A stretch of 64,000 nt of DNA from Buddleja alternifolia (GCA_019426215.1 CM033402.1:23260104-23324103), one strand, 5' to 3'; shown: positions 46,549 through 58,350, numbered from the stretch's first letter. Notes: generated from the sequence alone by a model not told the origin. A program made the numbers and translations.

Positions 46549-48000
46549 CTAAGTATTATGGATTGCTGTTCCAAATTTAACCCTTGTCTGTTTCCCACGA
46601 ACACAATGTTCACAAAACTCCAATTTGGAGTATTTCACTCCTTTCAACAATCCTTGATTTATGAGGAGATTCAAGGATTTTCCACCTGCATGTCCCAAGC
46701 GCATATGCCATAGCCTAACTACTTCTGAATTCCGATCATCAACAGTAACTGCTGCTACTGCACCCACAACTGTACCACCCATGTAGTGATACGTATTGTT
46801 GTTCTTCCGAATTCCCTTCATTACCACGAGTGCACCAGAGATGATCTTCATCACCCCATCCTTAGCTCTTACTTCAAAACCTTTCGATTCTAAAGTTCCA
46901 ACGGAAATAAGGTTTTTCCTCACTTCTGGTGCATACCGAACACCCTTTAGGGTTATGATTGATCCATCGTGATTCTTCAAGCGAACTGAACCAATCCCAA
47001 GTGTAGTAAGAGGAGCTTCATTTGCTGTGAAGACAACGTCATTTTGTTCTTTGAAGTCAAAGAACCAATCCAAATGTGGTTTCATATGATGACTACATGC
47101 TGAATCCAGCATCCATACTTCAGAAGCACCGCTGGATGATGTCGCCAATGAGAAGTCCGATTCGGCATCATCACACGCGGTTACATTTGATTCCGCCACA
47201 GCCTTAGAATTGCCCTTAGTTGTCAGCTTTGGGCAATCTCTCTTCCAGTGTCCTGTTTCTCGACAGTAGGCACACTCGTCTTTGCTTAATTTATGCCTGG
47301 ACTTGGATCTCCCTTTCTTTCCTTTGTTTTTGTTTTGTGAACGACCTCTGACGAACAAAACCTCTGCATCTCCGCCTGAACTAACTTGCTTGTCCTTCTT
47401 TCTCAGTTCATAACTGTACAGGGCAGCACAAACTTCGCTAAGAGATACAGTAGCCTTCCCGTGAAGTAGAGTTGTTTCAAGAAACTCAAACTCCTCAGGA
47501 AGGGATCCCAGCAACATCAGAGCCAAATCCTCGTCTTTAAAAGTCTCATCCAAATTGATCAAATCGGTAACCAGTTGATTAAAACTGGTAATGTGACTAT
47601 TCATAGTGGAACCCGAAACAAATGTGAAGCGAAAGAGCCGCTTCTTCAAATGGAGCTTATTCTGACAGCTTTTCTTCAGAAATTTCTCCTCCAGTGCCAT
47701 CCACAATTTATATGCCGAGTTTTCTTTCGAAAACGCATATCTCTGCTCTCTGGATAGACACGAACGAATTGTTCCACATGCCAACCGATTCATCATACTC
47801 CAATCTTTTTCCTCCATATCATTTGGTTTCTTTTCTTCAATAGCTAAGTACAGACCTTGTTGAAAGAGTGCGTCTACAACTTCGCTTTGCCACATACCAA
47901 AATGGCCTGTGCCATCAAAAGACTCCACTGCCAATCGCGTATTCGCCACAGTGGTTCTCGCCCAAATGGACGACGACGATGCTTTTGAGGTAACTTCCAT
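46549..48000 (-). pseudogene. Tork-like gag and protease, ending in a nonsense codon
   Basis: An open frame of 483 residues. The gag core (UBN2/DUF4219-like, Phe-Asp-Gly-Thr-Gly-His-Phe...Trp-Gln) occupies about residues 28-210. A CCHC zinc knuckle (Cys-Ala-Tyr-Cys...His-Trp-Lys-Arg-Asp-Cys) is at about 243-256. The protease site Met-Leu-Asp-Ser-Ala-Cys-Ser is at about 303-309, and the GAG-pre-integrase motif follows at about 430-475. The frame stops at TAG 46551-46549, where a sense codon is expected, and the integrase continues in the same frame from 46542. The stop is thus a point mutation, since copia gag-pol is one ORF. Confidence 0.9.
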
Positions 48001-48120
48001 TTTTGGTTACAAATTATTTTTCAATAGCCCTCCAAATGCGAAAGCCAAATAGCCCGGGAAAACTTTTCTGATGTGGAAGATCAGATTAAACTGCGACCAC
48101 AGAGCATACTCAGAATACCC

Positions 48121-48134
48121 GAGCTCTGATACCA
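48121..48134 (-). promoter_or_regulatory. Primer-binding site, initiator methionine tRNA
   Basis: On the minus strand TGGTATCAGAGCTC follows the 5' LTR after two bases. It is complementary to the 3' end of plant initiator tRNA-Met, the standard copia primer. Confidence 0.93.
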
Positions 48135-48136
48135 CT

Positions 48137-48615
48137 TGTTGTGGAACTCAGACTCATATTCCACCAAATATAGAAATAGCGAGGGAAATATTGTACTAGA
48201 AAACCACACTAGATTTAATTCCCAGGAAAGATTGGAGGCGTCACAACGGTCGCACTTAAAACCCAACTTCCTCGACAGAATTAACTAGACGAATTTAATA
48301 GCACAATATAACACTACAACTATAACTAACAATGGCTACTTGAAGAATAACACAAAATAAAGAACACCAAATTTAACGAGGTTTGGCTAATTTAGCCTAC
48401 GTCCTCGGACCCCACCAAAATATTTCACTAAAAGACTAAAGTGAAACTATTACAAACTATAGAGGAAGAAAGTAGAAATTGCTAAAAGACTTAGGCAGTT
48501 TGGGATGTTTTTCAAAGTGAAGAGGTGGTCTCCTTTTATACAAATGAGCCCACCCTTTACAAATTCTATCTATGTGGGATATTTTCCTCTTTCAAAAATA
48601 AGCCACACTTCAACA
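48137..48615 (-). repeat. 5' LTR of the Tork-like element
   Basis: Same sequence as 43487-43968 with about 2% difference. A TATA box, TATAAAAGGA, lies on the minus strand at 48540-48531, early in the LTR, which is usual for short copia LTRs. Confidence 0.95.
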
Positions 48616-48620
48616 CTGAG

Positions 48621-49450
48621 GAATCTCATAAATGCGTAATAAAGTGTTCTAGAAGTGCATTCATTCCATCGGTTATTGATGATCGCGCTGACGGTGGAAG
48701 TGAAAAACGGCCTCTTGTATTCATTTCGTGTAGCTAGTAATTCTGAGACTTGTAAATATTCCACGGACATAGAGGATATGCAGCATAGGCACATTTATAT
48801 AAATATAATGAGATGCTGAGCAATTGCTGATGACGAAAATCTTTAGCTTGGGTGCGTTAATATCCAACACACGAATATTCCAACATCTCCTTAAGCATAA
48901 AAATTCCGTCGATGGGCACATTGACAGCAATTCAGTCAGACTGCCATCCTCACGAAGGTAAGATCCTTTAAAGCATAAATATGCTGGATTGCGGTGAATG
49001 TAAATTACATGCGCGTAATTCTAAACTTTCAAATTTTAAATACGACTCAAGCATAATTGGGTCACTCGGAAACGATTTAGGGGCAATATAGATATCTTCT
49101 TCGTCTCAGGAAGGATTTTAACTCAGAATGATCAGTGACGAATCTGATGCATTTCTGCATTGCCAGTATAAAGTTGTTCGATGGATTTGAAATTCTGAGT
49201 CGAAATGAGAGCACCTCTGGTTCTTTATAAAATTGCATCCAGTGGCTAATGAAATCTACGAAATCCCTTGTTCCTCATTTTATGATTTCTTGGGAAAGAG
49301 AATCCTTGATGAATAAGCGTTCATCCAGATCTATGTTTCTACTTGCTTTCCACAAGTATCGACATCGTTTAAACAGAATAGAGGTTTTCACTGCATCTTT
49401 AAAGGCACGAGAATAAGAGCATCTGGAAGCATAATAAGCTTCTTTTGCTC
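48621..49450 (-). pseudogene. F-box/FBD/LRR pseudogene, 5' part (F-box and leucine-rich region)
   Basis: On the minus strand an F-box is recognisable around 49440-49330: Met-Leu-Pro-Asp-Ala-Leu-Ile-Leu, then after a small deletion and frameshift Lys-Asp-Ala-Val-Lys-Thr-Ser-Ile-Leu-Phe-Lys-Arg-Cys-Arg-Tyr-Leu-Trp. The region after it has an in-frame TGA near 49283 and more frame changes. At 48930-48770 the leucine-rich part reads Cys-Trp-Asn-Ile-Arg-Val-Leu-Asp-Ile-Asn-Ala-Pro. The insertion at 48620 interrupts the frame. The gene had frame lesions outside the insertion, so the element need not be the original cause of death. Confidence 0.72.
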
Positions 49451-50484
49451 CTTTGGCTTTATTTCAGTTTTTTTTTTTACCGGAGAACGCTGCAGCGGCA
49501 TTCGGTGGTTGTCTCATAGAATGTCTATTGATTTTCGATTGGGTTAAATAAATCTTGAAAAAAGATTTATATATATTTTATTTTTATTGATAAATAATTC
49601 TAATTATATGAACGGTGGCCCCCTAGCTAGTATATATATACACACATATGATGTAGTGTGAAATGTGATCCGAGGTCAGGATGGTCGACCTTGATCAGAA
49701 TATTTCGAGAAAGTAGAATGGGTTTGACCTACAACACAACAAACAAACTTTCTCTCTAACAATCAACTTCTGTGTAGTTTTTTAGAATGATTAGATTCTA
49801 TTTAAAATCTTATTATGTTAGTATTTATAGGGTCATTTTATGCTGGGCCAAGACCATTGGTCTCGGCCTAGCATGACCGTTGGTTCCCCCCACTGGGGGG
49901 GGGGGGGGATGGGGTCATTTACCATTAAATTGCTGAATTACCTTTAATTATAATTACGACACATCAATATAATTGCATATTGTCTTAATTTTAAAAAAAA
50001 AATCGTATATGATATTTGTATTGAGTCGTGTCCTTGTTTTACAAGAGATATGTTGAGATCATTGTACCAAAACGGTACGTAATATTTCTTACGACATCCC
50101 CTATCAACATGGAATATTATATATAAAAGCTATTTGATTAGTCCTAATTTAAGAGTCATAGTTCGTGTAATTGGATGGAGACAAATTGCTATAGGTCCCA
50201 TGCAATGACCATGTATGTTGTCAACAGGTGAATGGCCGGCCAATCACGTTTGTTGTTGTAATTGAAGTCAACTACCAACGGATTAAGGTTAAGATTGACA
50301 GATTAAGGTTAAGATTGACTCATCTCAGTTTAAACACTAATCAATTGTAACTATATTATTAAGTTCTAACTATATTATGATTGTCAAGTCTAAGTCAACC
50401 AAGACTCCTATAGTTATTATGGTACCAAATACCAATAATTAGATATAATTAAAGTTCAAGCACAATCATATTTAAGAAACTGAT
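49451..50484. other. Intergenic, no gene
   Basis: No ORF or repeat ends supported. A 14-G tract lies at 49895-49908, preceded by a short CCCCCCACTGGGGGG foldback. AGATTAAGGTTAAGATTGAC near 50280-50320 is a small tandem duplication. Confidence 0.4.
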
Positions 50485-50625
50485 TGTTAGGAATCAATTT
50501 TACGTTAGATGTTTTGATGATGACAATTAGAATATTTGTAAACCACAAAAAATGTAAGTTTATTTTTACATAAAAAGATGTATAAGCTTTGAAATTAGAA
50601 TGTATAGGTGTTTGATTTTAGAGAA
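50485..50625 (+). repeat. Truncated SIRE-family LTR start
   Basis: TGTTAGGAATCAATTTTACG followed by TTAGATGTTTTGATGATGAC matches the start of the SIRE LTR at 8954, and weaker similarity continues for about 120 bases. It then stops where an inverted-repeat element begins. No purine tract precedes it, so it would be a 5' or solo LTR fragment. Confidence 0.75.
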
Positions 50626-52015
50626 AATTCAGACACCCCCAACCTATAGGGAGTTTTGCACTTTGCCCTCAACCTATTAAAGTGTGCACCCGACATTCTC
50701 ACCTTTGGTTAATGTTGCATTTAAACCCCTGTCATCGGATCCGATGAAATCTTAGGGAATATTTCAGCACATGTAAGGGTAAAATCGCACTCAGTAGGCA
50801 AAGTGCTATGAACCGCATAAGATATAGGGTTGTCTGCTTTGATCTTAAATTTCTTGCATATTTTAAAATTTTCATTTTTTAAATTCAAATATTCATAATT
50901 TTTCAAAAATAAAAAAGACCAGAAAAAATTCGAAAAATATCAAAACAAATTTGAAAAAATAAAAAAAACAAAATGAAAGAAGAAGTTAAAAAAAATCATT
51001 AAAGTTCTAAAAATTTAAGAAATACGTCAAAACAAAAAAAATAGAAAATATTGAAAAAATAAAGGCTATGTTTGGTTATGTTTTGGGATGGTATTTTGGT
51101 GAGAATTATTGGTGAGAAATTTATGGGAACACGTGCGTGTTTGATGAGATTGTGTTTGGTTTTATTTTGGGAGTTGGTTTTCGGGTGTGTTTTTTTGGTG
51201 AGATAATGTTTGGTTTTGTTTTCGGAGAGAACAAAAGTTACTGTAGCAGTCAAATCATGAACTTTTTGTCTGTTAGAGAGGAGAAAGAGGAGAGAGAGCA
51301 CTTAGAGAGCAGTGTATGGACAAAGTAGGTGTAGAAAGATGAAAAATAATTATTATGTTTTTTTTTTTTACCAAAAAAGTAGTGTATTTTTGAGCAAATA
51401 TTTTGTGAACCAAACATGGTGTGGTGAGAATTTTGGACCAAACATGGTATGGAAACATAAACAAACATTGCCAAAGTATTTAGAGAAAAAAACCAGAAAA
51501 TTCAAGTAAATTTTTGAAAAATTCAGAAAAAATAGAAAAATAAGAAGGAACAATTAAACTTTTGAAAAATCTATAAAAAAGAAAATAAAACAGAAAAAGC
51601 AAATTCTGGTTTTTCCCAACTATTTTTCACTTATTTATTTATTTTTTTTATAATTTTTTCGATGTTTTCTTATTTATTTTCATGTTTCCGGTATTTAGAA
51701 TTTTTAATTTATTTTCTTTTATTTTCTGGATTTTCGAATTTCTTCTGTTTTACTTTTCCGAGTTTTATTTTTTTTAAAATTTGATTTGATATTTTTTTTT
51801 ATTTTTTCTTGACCTTTTTTTTTCTTGTTGGAAAATTATATGTATTTGAATTTAAAAAATTAAATTAAAAAAAATGCTAGAAATTTAAGATCAAAACAGA
51901 CAAACCTCCTTTCCTATGTGAATCGTAGCACTTTGCCCCCTGAGTGACAATTTTACCCTCACATGCGCCAGAATATTCCCTAAGATTCTGCCAGATCCGG
52001 TCACAAGGGATTAAT
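50626..52015. mobile_element. Long-terminal-inverted-repeat (Mutator-like) element, right end cut
   Basis: Left-arm blocks at 50725-50870 (ATCTTAGGGAATATT, AAGTGCTA, TTTGATCTTAAATTTC) recur reversed at 51875-52005. Weaker A-rich/T-rich pairing continues inward several hundred bases. The left arm extends about 90 bases further out than the right, where the neighbouring LTR begins, so the right terminus seems lost. The centre (51060-51480) is not inverted and has TTTGGTGAGA/AAACATGGTATG-type repeats. No transposase. Confidence 0.6.
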
Positions 52016-53577
52016 GAATTTTAATAATTTTCCAAAAACTAAACGAAATAGATTTACCTTATCAATTTCGCAATAATTCTTCGTGTAACAGCAACTCCTT
52101 GAGCCCCTGTCTCTAAAGATGCACGCGAAACGAACCTTCAAAAGATCTCCAAAAACTCCCTCGACTATGGTGGTGGACGGCTAGGGCGAGTTTTTGGTGG
52201 TGGGAGAATTCTCTTCTTTTTTTGTGTTATGCAACTAGGGTTATTTTGTGACTTGTAAGTGTTGGAGTTATCTTATAACTCCTTGACTTAACAAACAAGT
52301 CGGAGTCCTTTAGAACTCCTTAGTGGCCGCCCCCCTAGGGCTCCACATGGACGTGGGTGGGCTTTAAGTTGGTCCATTCAACTTAGCCCACCTTTTAACA
52401 TGTTTTTAATTTAAATTTTATTTAAATTCCAATACATATTAAATAATTAATTAATTAATTTCTTCTAATTAATTCTCCAATTAAATAATTTAATTTAATC
52501 TAATTAAATTAAATATTTAATTAATTGATTTAACCAATAAATCAATGCGTCCATTTAATTATATCTTTCTAAAATATTAACACAAAAAGACATCCCGTTC
52601 GTTTCTTATAGAGCGACTCTTTAGGTTCGTCTCAATTGCCATGGGACCAAAGGATGTGAATGTCACCTAGCCAGTCCCGTGGACTCACATCGTAACCCAA
52701 TTGAGTATGAAATGAATGAATCATTTACGAACCTCTGGAGCATAAATACCATATGAGTATAAGCCCTTCACTGACGTATCCCGATCAAGTGAGAGTCATG
52801 GTTTATGTCAAACTCACTAAACTTGATACTGTGCATGTAATCATATCATGATGAAATTACCAAACTACCCTCCATGTCCCACATGGATTAGTTTCATTAC
52901 TTTGGCCAAAGACTTATAATTTCAAATGCATATGATTGCACAGGATACTTTCTCGTTTACTATCGAGATAGTGAATCTCATCTTGGCGATCACTGAACAA
53001 CTGCTATTTGACTCATTGAGATAGCACTTAGAAGTCGGCCCCACCAAAGGGTGAGTTGAGCCTAACTACTCTAGTAATAGATTCAATAGCACAAGCACAT
53101 TGATCATGAACCCTCTGGTCTAAGGCCCACGCATACTATTATGGTTAGTAATCCAATCATTGACAGTCACCGAGTAAATACCCATGTGATCGGATTACTG
53201 CGAGCCATGTTTGAATATTTAAATTCCATTGATATATCTATGACACGTGTCTCACTATCCCAAAGTGTTCGACTGACACTCCTTGTCAGAGCATGTGTCA
53301 TACAAGTCGAATCTTAATGCCCAATTAAGATTCCTTAACTTGTGAACCCTTTTGAGTGATCAGGAATAAGATTCTCCCCGTGCCACATATTCATTCCATA
53401 AAAGGCAAAAAGTCAACCTCGATACACAAGGACTATTTGTTCAATACTTATTGATGCCACAAAGTTTTGCATGAATAGGATAATAATTGCCTTTATTAAT
53501 TATCAGTTTGTACAACATAATTGAATACCCTATACAATCTATTTGTCCTCATTGGCATCTAGGGCATATACCTAACA
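52016..53577 (-). repeat. Family A LTR on the minus strand, end truncated
   Basis: Read from 53577 leftwards it starts TGTTAGGTATATGCCCTAG, exactly as the LTR at 13925, and follows it for about 1.5 kb, including the block with the CCGTCCAC word. The last 75-100 bases, up to the expected CCTAACA end, are missing where the inverted-repeat element begins. No internal region is attached on either side. Confidence 0.78.
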
Positions 53578-56500
53578 TTTGGATGGTGGGACCTTGGTCA
53601 TAGATATGTCAATGGAATAGACATATTCGAACACGACTTGCCGTAAATCAATCACATGGGCATTTACTTTTGGATAGTCAATGATTGAATTATTGGTCGC
53701 GGTAGTGTGCGTGACCCTTAAACCTGAGGATTCACAAAGATTGGACTTGTGACACTGAACGAGTTATTAGAGTAGTTAGATCCATTTCACCCTAAGGACA
53801 AGTCGCAATTGTTCGGTGATTTCCAATAGGGGATTCACTGTCACGGGTAGTAACGAGTTAACGTTTAGGTAAATGAAATTATAAGTCTTTAGCCATAGCA
53901 GGAGATGTTGGGAATTATACGAATAAAACACAGCGGAAAGTAAATTTAATTCCAAATGCCCGAATCATCTCTAATCCTCGTGTTTAATTGTGTATAGAAA
54001 AATTACCGTTCTCGCGTATGTTGATTTCTGAACGTGATCCTTTTCTCTAACGCCGAATTTGCCAACGTCTCTAATTCGTCACGCCGGAATCAAAAATGAA
54101 AAACTCCTCCTTTCTTCCTTGTCAAAGACGGCTAGAGAGAGAGAGAGAGAGAGAGAGGTGGGAGATTTTTTCTTGGAGAGAAAGTTATGTAAGTTGCCTT
54201 GTGTTATTTTTCACCTTGTGATATATTTATATCATTATGAAACAATAACACTAGCATGCAAGAGCCCTATTTGGCCGTCCATTTGGCCGCCCCTTAGTGC
54301 GCTCGGAAGCCTTCGGGCTTTCGTCTTGCTTGCTAATTAATTAATCGGATAATTTATTTATCCAATAAATAAATTGATAATCCAATTAATTTAATTCCTA
54401 ATTAATTTATAATTCAATTTCTCCAAGAAATTAATTAACTCATTAATTTAATTAATTAATTAAATTATCCAATAATTAATTAATTACGGCATCCAATGCT
54501 GTGAATTTCTTTCAAGTCTTTTTCCCATGTTTTTCCTTTTGCACTTCCTTTAAGCGCGACTCTTTAGGTTCGTCTCAAAAGGCAATTGGGAGGAATCCGA
54601 ATGGGTGTGAGTGACACCTAGCTAGTCTCGTGGCTCACACCGTAACCCAATTGAGAACGAATGAATAGGATCATTCCAAACCTTTACGTCGTGAATACCG
54701 TACGTGTATAAACCTTTTATTCTTATATCCCAGTCAAGTAAGAGTCATGGTTTAAAGTCAAACTCATATAACTTGACCATATACCTAAGCTTATAATAAG
54801 TCGAGGTATTTAAATGTTTTGGCCAAAGACTTTCATCCTCACTTATCATGATCGCATAGGATATTTTACTCATTCACTTATGAGAGAAAAAATTCCATAT
54901 TGCAAATCAGTTTACAATGCTACTTGCCCATCAAGTCGCACTTTGAGGTCGATTCCACCAACATGTGATTTGAATCTAACGACTCTAATGACAGACTTGA
55001 TGTCACAAGTACATCTTCAACTCGATTTCTCAGGTCAGAGGTTTACACGTACGTATCACTACTTATCAGTTTCATCATTGACTGTCAATGAGTGAATTAC
55101 CCATGTGATGAACTGATGCGAGCCGTGTTCGAACATATCAGTCCAACTGACATGTCTATGATATAAGTTCTCACTACCATTTCCATAGTGTACGACTGAC
55201 ACTTTTTCTGTCGAAACTTACATCATACAAGTCTTTATTCACTATTGATGCCCAATCAATATTTCTTAGACTCGTGAACCCTTTTAGATGTCAAGGGTGA
55301 AACCATTCTAGTGCCTTTCCTCCTGTCCCATAGGAGGTAGAAGGTTCGCCTTGTCATCAAGGACTTTACGTCGTTTATTCATACCATATAAATGCCTATA
55401 AGAAAACAATAATCAACTGTCTTATATTAATAGAAAAACCATAGTTTAGTTTCAATGTTTATGCCCTATAAATCTATCCTCTTTATGCCATTCGAGGGCA
55501 TATACTCTAACAGGAGAACTAACTTATGTATAGTACATAAGGGTAGTTCAGTAATTTCATCTTACTATGATTCCCTGAAGCACAACATCGAGTCCTGTGA
55601 GTTTGACATATTCCGTGACTCTCACTCGATCAGGATGTTATAGTGAAGGGCTTATACTTACATGGTATTTGTGACCTAAAGGTTCGTATTGATCAATTCA
55701 TTTCAATTGGGTTTCGATGTGAGTCCACGTGACTGGCTTAGTGACACTTACATCCTTGGTTTCCTCCCAATGCCAATTGAAACAAACCTAGAGAGTCTCA
55801 CTTGAAAGGAATTGAGCAAAGAGAATTCTTTTGTTGTCAATAACATAAAATAGGTAATTTGCTATTTGATGAGTAAATTAATTTATCTGATTAATTAGAT
55901 TAATAGAAATAAATTAATAATAAATAATTAGATGTATTTATTATGAACTCATTAATTTATTTGATTAATTAGATTAATGAAAATAAATTGATTATAATAA
56001 ATAAATAGACTTATTTATTATACTCATCCTTTTATTAAATAATTAGATTATTTAATTTGGAGAAATATTAATTAGTATTATATTTTAATTGGATTAAAAT
56101 ATATTGGAGCTAATTAATAATTGAACTAAGTTGAAAGTGAACTTATCTCAACTAAGGATGAGGGGGCGTGTGGTAGGCGATTTGGAGAAGTTGGATGGGC
56201 TCAAGGAATTAGTGAATTCCAAGCCCATCACTCTTTATAAATACCTATCACTGGTTCAGTTAAAACCTAACTCTACAATTAGACTTGACAGCAAAAGAAA
56301 GAAGGGAAAAATAGTCTTTCCGCCCTTGCATAAGCCATCAGCCATAGTGGTAATGAAGGTGGAGGATTTTTCTTCGAAGTTCGTTCCGGCGTGATATCTA
56401 GAGGCAGGAGTTTTGAATTGCTGCTATCCGGAAGATCAAGACTTTCATCGAAATCAAAAGGTTAGTAAAAAGGATGAAATTAGATTTCATCTTCATGCTT

Positions 56501-56608
56501 AATTTTCGAAAATAACATGAAAAATTATTAAAACCCAAAAGTAATCCAATTGTGAATCCGGATCTATTTTTATTGTTTCCACTGCGCATGAATACAAGAT
56601 TCACAACA
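53578..56608 (+). repeat. 5' LTR of the decayed copia element, split by a nested LTR
   Basis: LTR sequence lies at 53578-53905 and 55513-56608, interrupted by a 1607-base insert. Its start is missing, replaced by the minus-strand LTR ending at 53577. It shares TTTGGATGGTGGG onward with 38863-39764. A TATAAATA box lies near 56237. It ends ATTCACAACA at 56608, followed by the primer-binding site. Confidence 0.8.
53906..55512 (-). repeat. Nested solo LTR with perfect GGAGA target duplication
   Basis: Read on the minus strand it starts TGTTAGAGTATATGCCC at 55512 and ends AATTCCCAACA at 53906. GGAGA flanks both sides (53901-53905 and 55513-55517). No internal region is present, so it is a solo LTR left by LTR-LTR recombination. 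It belongs to the same broad family as 13925-15572. It holds a (GA)n run near 54133-54156. Confidence 0.9.
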
Positions 56609-56609
56609 G

Positions 56610-56622
56610 TGGTATCAGAGCC
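56610..56622 (+). promoter_or_regulatory. Primer-binding site, initiator methionine tRNA
   Basis: TGGTATCAGAGCC follows the LTR end after one G, complementary to initiator tRNA-Met. It fixes the LTR end and the plus orientation of this element. Confidence 0.93.
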
Positions 56623-57080
56623 AACTTTAGGCTTTTAATGATTTTTGATATGATTATGTTGGAATTCATGTTTGTGATGAAAAAATTTAATTGGATTGAT
56701 ATTTTTCATGGTTAGATATTTTTTGAAAGTTAAATTTGAACCGATAAATTTGATTATGTAATTCATGTTTTGAATATGAATCAATATTTATATTGGATAT
56801 GAATATGTGATGAAAAATATGATTGGATTTATAATTTTTCGTTGTTAGATTTAATTTTTGAAAGTTGAATCTAAACCGAAAATTTGATTTCATGATTTAT
56901 GTTTTGAATGTAAATCAATGTTTTTGTATTGGATATGAACTTAGGCATGAACATGAATGTGTGGTTTTGAAATATGCTGAATTTCGGCTCGGGGAGTCGA
57001 GACGGCGTAGCTCAACGGGCAGCGCTGCCGTGCACACATGGCGCCTGTTGGGGAGGCCACCGTGTGGCCCATTAGGGCTA

Positions 57081-57107
57081 CACAGCGCCTGCTGGGCAGG
57101 CGCTGTG
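57081..57107. repeat. Perfect 12-base inverted repeat with 3-base loop
   Basis: CACAGCGCCTGC, TGG, GCAGGCGCTGTG. The stem is 9 of 12 G/C in an otherwise AT-rich leader. Confidence 0.9.
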
Positions 57108-58132
57108 CACGCACGACGGGTAGCGAGGCGACCGATGCAATCGGTATTTTATTTTTTAAAATATATAAAATCGGGTTTGACCCACGGTTTCGACCCTTGG
57201 GTCAACCCAATTTTTAAAATTAAATAAAATATATATATTTTAAAATGGTTTTAAAATTTGTTAAATGATAAAATAATTTTAGTAATTAGTTTTATGCATA
57301 ATTTTAAATTAGATTTAAAATTAAAATAATCCTAGAACAAAAATTTTTATTTTGAATCAAAATTCTATGTCAAATCAATTTAGAATAGATTTTTTGAAAC
57401 TAAATTGGATTTATTGTCAAATAGGGTTAGAGTTGAATTAATTTTTTAATTTGATTTTAATTTATTCAATTGTTTTTCAAATCACATCTAAATAAAATTG
57501 GATTTTAATTTAGTTCTTTTTGAAAGAACTCCAACATATTAGCTATCTTTTAATCTTTTGATGTTTGATATTGTGGGATGCCTTCCATGGACTAGATTTC
57601 TTTGTGGGTTTGGTTTTTGGGTTGTACCGGGTCTTTGGAAACCCCCCAGTTTTTATTTTACTTTTTATAGAAAAATGTATAGGATGCATTTATATCTATG
57701 TAATTAGAATAGGACCTTTTTGAAAAAGGACCTGCTTGGAGTTGGAAGACCTTGAAGTTAGACATAGGTTAGATCCTATAGGTCCCCTAACTCTCGATTG
57801 AGGCATTTGCTTGACTCAATCTAGATAAGTCCATGGAAAGCATGTGTGATAGAATTGCTAGGCGTTTTCTATATTATAATCCATGTATGCGCGATATAAA
57901 TGGATAATGTGCAAAGTGAGACCAATTCAATCCCAAAGTTCTCCCATTGGATAATAATACTGAATTTAGATCAAAAGGAAATTGGATGTCCCGGCTCTCC
58001 ATCAAACTTAGGAGAAATTGAATAAATATCAATATGCATAATTTCTTCCCAATAAGTGGGGGTTATGCATTGCGATATTTATTTGAAATCTCCAAGTGCA
58101 TTAGATGACATTAATCGAAACAAATTCCACCC

Positions 58133-58350
58133 CATATATCGACAGAGGGTTGCAAGGTGGAGTTCAATTGTTAGATTGATTGGAAGTTGATGGGCCCAAG
58201 TTCAGATAGATCACAACCTATATATCGTTAAAGGGTTGCGATCTTGTGATCTATGAGCCAAACTATTGATTGAATTGCATGTTGGACAATGCTGGTAAGG
58301 ATTGCCACTTTAATAAAATTAGTGAGCCATATATCGTTAAAGGGTTGCAA
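58133..58350 (+). repeat. Three spaced copies of a CATATATCG-AAGGGTTGC word
   Basis: Copies start at about 58133, 58218 and 58328. The core is TATATCG, then GTTAAAG or GACAGAG, then GGTTGC(A/G). Spacings are 85 and 110 bases. Confidence 0.75.

Larger units (their letters stand above)
43487..48615 (-). mobile_element. Complete Tnt1/Tork-like Ty1/copia element with 5-bp target duplication
   Basis: Two LTRs of 482 and 479 bases, a primer-binding site, gag, protease, integrase, RT, RNase H and polypurine tract are all present, 5129 bases in all. The target duplication CTGAG is perfect (43482-43486 and 48616-48620). By eye I count about ten substitutions and one 3-base indel between the LTRs, mostly transitions, so the insertion is young to moderate in age. 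The coding region has two nonsense codons and one single-base frameshift, so this copy is defective. It sits in an F-box pseudogene. Confidence 0.96.

Noticed and set aside
44446..46713. Several plus-strand ORFs of 60-97 residues
   Set aside because: They are antisense shadows of the Tork-like pol gene, whose catalytic motifs are all on the minus strand.
57008..57035. GTAGCTCAACGGGCAGCGC, resembling a tRNA D arm
   Set aside because: No matching acceptor stem or T arm follows; it is part of a GC-rich element leader.
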